Shown here: positions 59,519 through 64,000 of the stretch, one piece after another
Layout of the letters: the number at the start of each line of letters is the position of its first letter
Position numbering within the stretch: the first letter of the stretch is position 1
Origin: Streptomyces sp. NBC_01314
GTDB taxonomy: Bacteria; Actinomycetota; Actinomycetes; Streptomycetales; Streptomycetaceae
Length of the DNA: 64,000 nt
Direction: 5' to 3'
Assembly (NCBI RefSeq): GCF_041435215.1
Contig: NZ_CP108394.1
Coordinates: forward strand, 62,001 to 126,000
Position numbers and translations under genes: made by a program
Notes under the pieces: model-generated
The model's input: only the letters and a program-made list of their open reading frames with translations
What the model was told of the DNA's origin: nothing
Databases searched by the model: none

Positions 59519-60895
59519 GTTGACATCCTCCCCCGCCTAAAGGCGGGGGATTCCAGCGGTCGCCCGCTGGGGTTCCTGCTTCACCGACGACCGCCCCGTC
59601 CGGGAGGACTCCCGTTGAGGTCTTACACCGTCTCCACAGGCAGACACGGCCAGCCCGGCCGCGAGAATGTTCTTCGCCGCGTTCACGTCGCGGTCATGCA
59701 CCGTGCCGCAGCCGCACGTCCACTCACGGACGTTCAGCGCCAGCTTCGCCCGGACCGTGCCACAGGACCCGCACAGCTTCGAGCTGGGGAACCAGCGGTC
59801 GATCACGACCAGGTCGCGCCCGTACCAGGCGCACTTGTACTCCAGCATGGAGTACAGCTCGCGCCACGACGCGTCCGAGACGGCACGCGCCAGCTTGTGG
59901 TTCCTGACCATGTTGCGGACACTCAGGTCCTCGATCACGACCGTTTGGTTCTCACGGACGAGACGAGTGGTCAGCTTGTGCAGATGGTCCCGGCGCCGGT
60001 CGGTGATCCGGGCGTGGACCTTGGCGACTTTCACCCGGGCCTTGGCCCGGTTCGCGGAGCCCTTGGCCTTGCGGGACAGCTCCCGCTGGGCCTTCGCCAG
60101 CCGGGCCCGGTCACGGCGCTCATGCCTCGGGTTGGTGACCTTCTCCCCGGTCGACAGGGTCACCAGGGAGGTGATGCCCGCGTCGATCCCGACAGCCGTC
60201 GTGGTGGCCGGTGCCGGGGGGATCGTGTCGTCGCAGAGCAGGGACACGAACCAGCGTCCCGCCGCGTCCTGGGACACGGTCACCGCGGACGGCTGCGCGC
60301 CTTCGGGCAGCGGACGCGACCACACGATGGCGAGCGGCTCGCGCATCTTGGCGAGCGTGAGCCGGCCGTCGCGGTAACGGAACGCCGAGCTGGTGTACTC
60401 CGCCGAACGGCGGGACTTCTTGCACGACTTGAACCGCGGGTACTTCGCCCGGCCCTCGAAGAAGTGGGTGAACGCGCCCTGCAGATGCCGCAGGCACTGC
60501 TGCAACGGCACCGACGACACCTCGCAGAGGTAGGCCAGTTCCTCGGTCTTCTTCCACGCGGTGAGCATCGCCGAGGTCGCGTTGTAGTTGACCCGCTCCC
60601 GGCGCTGGAACCACGCGGCCGTCCGCGCCTCGAGAGCCAGGTTGTAGACCTTGCGCACACACCCGAACGTCCGCGACAGCTCCGCCGCCTGCGCATCGTC
60701 GGGATAGAAGCGGTACTTGAACGACCGCTTCACGTGAGTGGCCATAACTCACAAATTATCGCATCAGCTTGCGACTTCCTGACGGGTCGTCGACGGCGGA
60801 CGGCGCATCGCCCTGACGGCGACTCCCCTGCCCCTGCCCTGCTCCGCAGGAGTCCGATTCCTCCCCGGCCTGAAGGCCGGGGTTTCCTCGGAGGT
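59519..60895 (-). mobile_element. TnpB-only IS200/IS605-type element inserted between the WD40 and ribA genes
   Basis: Ends are marked by hairpins: CCCCCGCC/GGCGGGGG (59530-59537, 59542-59549) at the right end of the element, overlapping the tnpB stop, next to TTGACATCCTC; and CCCCGGCC/GGCCGGGG (60863-60870, 60875-60882) at its left end. No TnpA Y1 transposase, so it depends on a copy elsewhere. It splits the tox-like operon. Confidence 0.8.
59537..60745 (-). CDS. tnpB: TnpB RNA-guided nuclease (IS200/IS605 OrfB)
   Basis: 402 residues. N-terminal KRSFKYRFYPDDAQAAELSRTFGC is the usual OrfB start. RuvC acidic residues in VGIDAGITSLVTL, VVIEDLSVRNMV and HDRDVNAAKNIL; zinc ribbon CGSCGTVRAK...CGCGTVHD. 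All catalytic residues present. Less GC-biased at its ends than the neighbours. Unrelated in detail to the IS607 TnpB at 46712, so the window has two separate TnpB lineages. The stop codon lies inside the terminal hairpin, as expected when the guide-RNA scaffold overlaps the gene end. Confidence 0.94.
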   Translation of the reverse strand: MATHVKRSFKYRFYPDDAQAAELSRTFGCVRKVYNLALEARTAAWFQRRERVNYNATSAMLTAWKKTEELAYLCEVSSVPLQQCLRHLQGAFTHFFEGRAKYPRFKSCKKSRRSAEYTSSAFRYRDGRLTLAKMREPLAIVWSRPLPEGAQPSAVTVSQDAAGRWFVSLLCDDTIPPAPATTTAVGIDAGITSLVTLSTGEKVTNPRHERRDRARLAKAQRELSRKAKGSANRAKARVKVAKVHARITDRRRDHLHKLTTRLVRENQTVVIEDLSVRNMVRNHKLARAVSDASWRELYSMLEYKCAWYGRDLVVIDRWFPSSKLCGSCGTVRAKLALNVREWTCGCGTVHDRDVNAAKNILAAGLAVSACGDGVRPQRESSRTGRSSVKQEPQRATAGIPRL

Positions 60896-60900
60896 TCTCG

Positions 60901-61533
60901 ATGAACACCCTCGTCACACTGCCCGCTGCCGCCCGGGTCCGCGCCCGGGTCCCCATCACCCTGGAGCGTGCGCAGGGCCGCCGGGCGGAACTGGTCACCT
61001 TCCACCAGCTGCCCGACGCCGCCGAGCACATCGCCTGCGTCATCCCCCACGCACCGCAGAGCGTGCCGCTGGTGCGGCTGCACAGCGAGTGCCTGACCGG
61101 TGACGTGTTCGGCTCGGCCCGCTGCGACTGCGGACCGCAGCTGGACGAGGCGCTGGCCGCCCTGGCCGACACCGGCGGCGTCGTGCTCTACCTGCGCCAG
61201 GAAGGCCGCGGCATCGGCCTGTACAACAAGCTCGACACCTATGTCCTGCAGGACCAGGACATCGACACCTTCCGCGCCAACCGGCTCATCGGACGCGGTG
61301 AGGACGAACGGGACTACCGGGCCGCCGCCGCGATGCTGCGCGCCCTGGGCCTGACCCGTATCCGGCTGCTGACCAACAACCCCGACAAGGTCGCCCAGCT
61401 GCGCGCCCTGGGCATCGGTGTCGAGGCGGTCGTGGCCACCACCGTTCACCTCACCCCCGACAACGCCGCCTATCTGGCCGCCAAGGCCGGCAGCGGCCAC
61501 ACCCTGGCACTGCTCGAGGAGGCCGGCGCATGA
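60901..61533 (+). CDS. ribA: GTP cyclohydrolase II (ToxB-like)
   Basis: 210 residues, ATG with GGAGG 6 nt before it. It opens GTP to 2,5-diamino-6-ribosylamino-pyrimidinone 5'-phosphate, formate and pyrophosphate. Zinc cysteines 64, 75 and 77 in [18 protein letters not shown], and the catalytic stretch [19 protein letters not shown]. It is a stand-alone enzyme without the RibB domain found in many bifunctional RibBA. In toxoflavin biosynthesis ToxB does this step, and the order with ToxC- and ToxD-like genes supports that use rather than riboflavin supply. Its ribosome site lies at the very edge of the IS. Confidence 0.95.
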   Translation: MNTLVTLPAAARVRARVPITLERAQGRRAELVTFHQLPDAAEHIACVIPHAPQSVPLVRLHSECLTGDVFGSARCDCGPQLDEALAALADTGGVVLYLRQEGRGIGLYNKLDTYVLQDQDIDTFRANRLIGRGEDERDYRAAAAMLRALGLTRIRLLTNNPDKVAQLRALGIGVEAVVATTVHLTPDNAAYLAAKAGSGHTLALLEEAGA

Positions 61534-62495
61534 ACCTCGAAGACGTCGCGTCCTGCCCGCACTTCGCCGAGCACGCCGACCTCGCCGACCCCGCCCTCCT
61601 CCACCCCCGCCCCGGTGCCCGGGGCGCCCCGGCCGACCGGCAGCAACTGGCCGCGGCCGTCGAGGACCCCGCGCTGGCGACGGCCGAACGGCTGGCCGCC
61701 GGAGGCATGCTGGCCCTGCTGGGAGACCCGCGTATCACCCCCGTCCCCGCGATGTGCTTCGTGCCGGGCGCGACGGTCCTCATCGGGCTGCCGGCCGGGG
61801 AGGTCGCCCACGTCACCCGGTCCTGGGCCGGCAAGGGGGTGCAGGAGTCCTGGATCGCCAAGGAGAGCCCCGAACACACCGTGCAGCTCAGTGACTTCTT
61901 CATCGCCCGCTACCCGGTGACCAACGGCGAGTGGCGCACGTTCCTCGCCGCCACCGGCCTCAAGCAGCGCCCCACCACCTGGTACCTGGGCGCCTACCCG
62001 TGGGAGCGCTCCAACCATCCCGTCGCCGGGATCCGCGCCGAGCACGCCGACCACTACGCGCGCTGGCTGTCCAAGCGCACCGGCCACCCCTGGCGGCTGC
62101 CCGCCGAGGCGGAATGGGAGTACGCCGCCAAGGGCCCCGACGGCCGCCCCTACCCGTGGCAGGGCGGCTTCGACGCGGGCGCCTGCAACACCCGCGAGAC
62201 GGGGGTGCACACCACCACCCCGGTCGGCGCGTTCCCGGCCGGGGCGGCCCCGTGCGGCGCCCTGGACATGGCAGGCAACGTGGAGGAGTTCACCGCCGAC
62301 GACTACGCCCCCTACCCCGGCGGCGAGCCGGTGGCCGATCACCTGGTGGAGTCGATGGGCGGCTACCGCATCGCCCGCGGCGGCAGCTTCGCCCGGTTCG
62401 GCGACCTCACCCGCACCCGCCGCCGGCACGGCCCCTTCCCCGGGCCGCTGTATCCCGTGGGCTTCCGCCTCGCCAGCAGCGAGCGCCCCTCATGA
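61530..62495 (+). CDS. formylglycine-generating-enzyme-like (SUMF1) protein, ToxD-like
   Basis: 321 residues, ATG overlapping the ribA stop, with AGGAGG upstream. SUMF1/FGE-sulphatase domain from about residue 70: [69 protein letters not shown] and [20 protein letters not shown]. The two cysteines that aerobic FGEs use for copper near the C-terminus are absent, so it is not a classical FGE; EgtB-like relatives use the same fold with iron. ToxD of toxoflavin clusters belongs here and its chemistry, possibly on the triazine ring, is not settled in my knowledge. Confidence 0.9.
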   Translation: MNLEDVASCPHFAEHADLADPALLHPRPGARGAPADRQQLAAAVEDPALATAERLAAGGMLALLGDPRITPVPAMCFVPGATVLIGLPAGEVAHVTRSWAGKGVQESWIAKESPEHTVQLSDFFIARYPVTNGEWRTFLAATGLKQRPTTWYLGAYPWERSNHPVAGIRAEHADHYARWLSKRTGHPWRLPAEAEWEYAAKGPDGRPYPWQGGFDAGACNTRETGVHTTTPVGAFPAGAAPCGALDMAGNVEEFTADDYAPYPGGEPVADHLVESMGGYRIARGGSFARFGDLTRTRRRHGPFPGPLYPVGFRLASSERPS

Positions 62496-63634
62496 ACGCA
62501 CCGGCGACGACCGTGCCGGGGACGACCGTGCCGGCAACGGCAGGACCCGGGACGCCCGCACCGGCACCGGCGATGGCGGGATTGGGGACGGCGGGACCGG
62601 CTGGTTATCGGGACATCGAGCGGGCGCTGCGGGCGCGGCGCCCCCACCGTGCCGCCCTGGAAGCGGCGTTCGCACCCCTGGAGCGGGCCGCCCACCGGCT
62701 GCTGCCCTCTCTCGCCTCGATCCGGCCCGCCGTGGGCGCCACGCCGCTGGTGGCGGTGCCCAGCCGGGGCGGGCGGGGAACGGTATGGCTGAAGGCGGAG
62801 GCCGCCAACCTCACCGGCACCGTCAAGGCCCGTACCGCCTACGCGCTGCTGTGCGCGGCGGTGGCCCGGGCCGGCACCCCCGCGGTCCGCCTCGCCGAGT
62901 ACTCCGGCGGCTCCCTCGCCCTGGCCCTGGCAGAGATGTGCGCGCTGCTCGGCCTGGATGTGCACCTGGCCCTGCCCCACGGCTCGCCCGGGCGTCTGAC
63001 GGACTGTCTGCGCCGGTACGGCGCGCAGGTCACCCACGCGCCCGAGGGCACCGGATTCCTCGGGGCGATGGACGAGGCGGTACGTATCGCCGAACGCGAG
63101 GAACGGCACCTGCTGCTGCAGCACTGCGCGCCCGAAGCGGCCGCCGTGCACCGCGAACAGACCGGCGCCGAGATCGTCGCCCGGCTCGCCCGGGACGGGA
63201 TACGGCCCGGCGTGCTGGCGGCCTCGGTGGGCTCGGCGGGCACCCTGGTCGGCACCGCACAGGCGCTGCGGGCGCGCTGGCCCAGCTGCCGTGTGGTGGC
63301 CGTCTTCCCCGCCGAGGCCCCCTACAGCGACGGCCGCGCACCGGACGGCGCCCGCCGCATGAGCGGCACCGGCGGCCTCGGGCACGGCCTTCGCCAGCCG
63401 CTGCTGGCCCCCTACGAGGACGGCTTCGCCTTCGCCGGCGTCCCCTACCCCCAGGCGCTCGACGCCATGAACCGGCTGCGCCGCACCCAGCAGATCGCCG
63501 TCTGCAGCAGTGCCGCGGGCGCCTGGCTCAGCGCGTCCCGCGTCATCGACGAGGACCTGCGCGGCGGACACGCCGTGGCCGTCGCCGCAGGCCGAGGAAC
63601 CCTGGAGGAATGGGCCCATGCCGCCGACCGCTGA
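62492..63634 (+). CDS. PLP-dependent enzyme of the threonine synthase/cysteine synthase fold
   Basis: 380 residues, ATG overlapping the previous stop. After a 40-residue Pro/Thr/Ala-rich leader the fold type II core begins: TPLVAVPSRGGRGTVWLKAE, Lys in NLTGTVKARTAYALL (PLP Schiff base), AEYSGGSLALALAEM where the pyridine ring is usually held, and SVGSAGTLVGTAQAL for the phosphate. The substrate is likely an activated serine, cysteine or threonine derivative. It is not among the five tox genes I remember from Burkholderia, so it may supply an amine or carbon fragment specific to the Streptomyces pathway. Confidence 0.88.
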   Translation: MNAPATTVPGTTVPATAGPGTPAPAPAMAGLGTAGPAGYRDIERALRARRPHRAALEAAFAPLERAAHRLLPSLASIRPAVGATPLVAVPSRGGRGTVWLKAEAANLTGTVKARTAYALLCAAVARAGTPAVRLAEYSGGSLALALAEMCALLGLDVHLALPHGSPGRLTDCLRRYGAQVTHAPEGTGFLGAMDEAVRIAEREERHLLLQHCAPEAAAVHREQTGAEIVARLARDGIRPGVLAASVGSAGTLVGTAQALRARWPSCRVVAVFPAEAPYSDGRAPDGARRMSGTGGLGHGLRQPLLAPYEDGFAFAGVPYPQALDAMNRLRRTQQIAVCSSAAGAWLSASRVIDEDLRGGHAVAVAAGRGTLEEWAHAADR

Positions 63635-64000
63635 GAGCCCGCCGGGCTACGCCGCCTACCGCCGTCGCGTCGCCGGCTCCTTCGGCCACTGGTACCGCCG
63701 CCGACGCGACTCCTGGACCGGCGCCCACACCAGCGAGGCCATCACCCGCTTCGCCCTGGAGCACGCACCGCACGTCACCGGACGGCGCCCGAAAATCCTG
63801 GACGTGGGCTGCGGGCGCGGCCGGCAGACAACGGACCTGACCGAACGCCTGGACGCCGAGGGCACCGGCCTGGACCTGCTGGACGTCTGGGACACACCCC
63901 CGCCCGCCCGGGGCCGGGTCCGCTTCCGGCAGGGCGACTTCCTGCAGTTCACCGGCGCCGGACAGGACCTCGTGGTGGACAACGGCTGTCTGCACCACCA
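63618..64000 (+). CDS. class I SAM-dependent methyltransferase, N-terminal part (ToxA-like candidate)
   Basis: At least 127 residues, cut by the window end. ATG at 63618 with GGAGGAA upstream, overlapping the PLP gene by 17 nt. SAM-binding motif I is clear: KILDVGCGRGRQTTDL at residue 60, followed by acidic GTGLDLLDVWD and RFRQGDFLQF. Toxoflavin, fervenulin and reumycin differ in N-methylation, so a methyltransferase at this place fits the N-methylating step (ToxA). The rest of the gene and any RibD-like ToxE would lie beyond 64 kb. Confidence 0.88.
   Translation, partial: MPPTAESPPGYAAYRRRVAGSFGHWYRRRRDSWTGAHTSEAITRFALEHAPHVTGRRPKILDVGCGRGRQTTDLTERLDAEGTGLDLLDVWDTPPPARGRVRFRQGDFLQFTGAGQDLVVDNGCLHH

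Noticed and set aside
59486..60904. A 472-residue + strand frame across the IS200/IS605 element
   Set aside because: Antisense reading of tnpB. The reverse strand encodes a complete RuvC and zinc-ribbon protein.
1..64000. tRNA, rRNA or replication-origin features
   Set aside because: I saw no cloverleaf with a TTCGA-type arm, no rRNA sequence and no DnaA-box cluster, so none is reported. A covariance-model scan could still find a small RNA.

Overview
This is very GC-rich actinobacterial DNA, almost certainly Streptomyces. Third codon positions are strongly G/C, GTG and TTG starts and ATGA/GTGA stop-start overlaps are common, and there are SARP, AraC and Rrf2 regulators. Nearly the whole window is specialised metabolism, and I read it as two adjacent biosynthetic regions that both point to N-N bond chemistry.

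Region 1 (about 1-32.7 kb on +, 33.2-45.7 kb on -) looks like a hydroxyanthranilate/diazonium pathway. Aromatic supply comes from chorismate synthase, a 3-dehydroquinate synthase homologue with altered active-site residues, a transaldolase-like protein without its lysine, a short class II DAHP synthase, a PhzE-type ADIC synthase, a PhzD-type isochorismatase and an EntA/DhbA-type dehydrogenase; together the last three should give 3-hydroxyanthranilate. Tailoring and coupling candidates are a KAS III homologue, an arylamine N-acetyltransferase homologue, a flavin hydroxylase, a carboxylesterase, an acyl-AMP ligase, two WrbA-like flavodoxins and an FMN reductase. The reverse-strand block holds a CreE/CreD-like pair (aspartate to nitrosuccinate to nitrite), two paralogous AMP-forming ligases of the kind used for ATP-dependent diazotisation, and, between two copies of a roughly 200-bp direct repeat, a nitrate uptake and nitrate-to-nitrite module without any nitrite reductase. 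Nitrite could therefore come from aspartate or from nitrate, ready to diazotise an aminophenol acid. As I recall, the nearest described logic is the alkyl-hydroxyanthranilate diazonium arm of tasikamide biosynthesis, and cremeomycin; I could not search for either.

Mobile DNA separates the parts. An IS607-type element (serine recombinase plus TnpB, 46.1-48.2 kb) lies between region 1 and a short stretch with a quinone oxidoreductase-like gene and a GNAT. A TnpB-only IS200/IS605 element (59.5-60.9 kb) sits inside region 2. Two IS701-type transposase homologues (4.1-5.5 and 12.8-14.1 kb) appear domesticated: they have lost the expected first catalytic Asp, and the first is translationally coupled inside an operon.

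Region 2 (50.2-64 kb) is divergent. On - is an operon of a 1258-residue protein with three ATP-grasp-related units (the middle one degenerate), an FMN reductase, a second ATP-grasp enzyme and an MFS exporter. On + is a WD40 protein, GTP cyclohydrolase II, a formylglycine-generating-enzyme-like protein, a PLP enzyme and a methyltransferase cut by the window end. WD40 + GTP cyclohydrolase II + SUMF1-like + methyltransferase is the gene content of the toxoflavin (tox) clusters, so the product is probably a pyrimido-triazine such as toxoflavin, fervenulin or reumycin, or a relative. The ATP-grasp proteins and PLP enzyme are extra to the tox genes I remember.

Regulation: a SARP with an NB-ARC-like domain, an AraC-type and an Rrf2-type regulator, several hairpin terminators, and a textbook T-tract terminator lying too close in front of the DAHP synthase gene to leave room for another promoter, which suggests attenuation.
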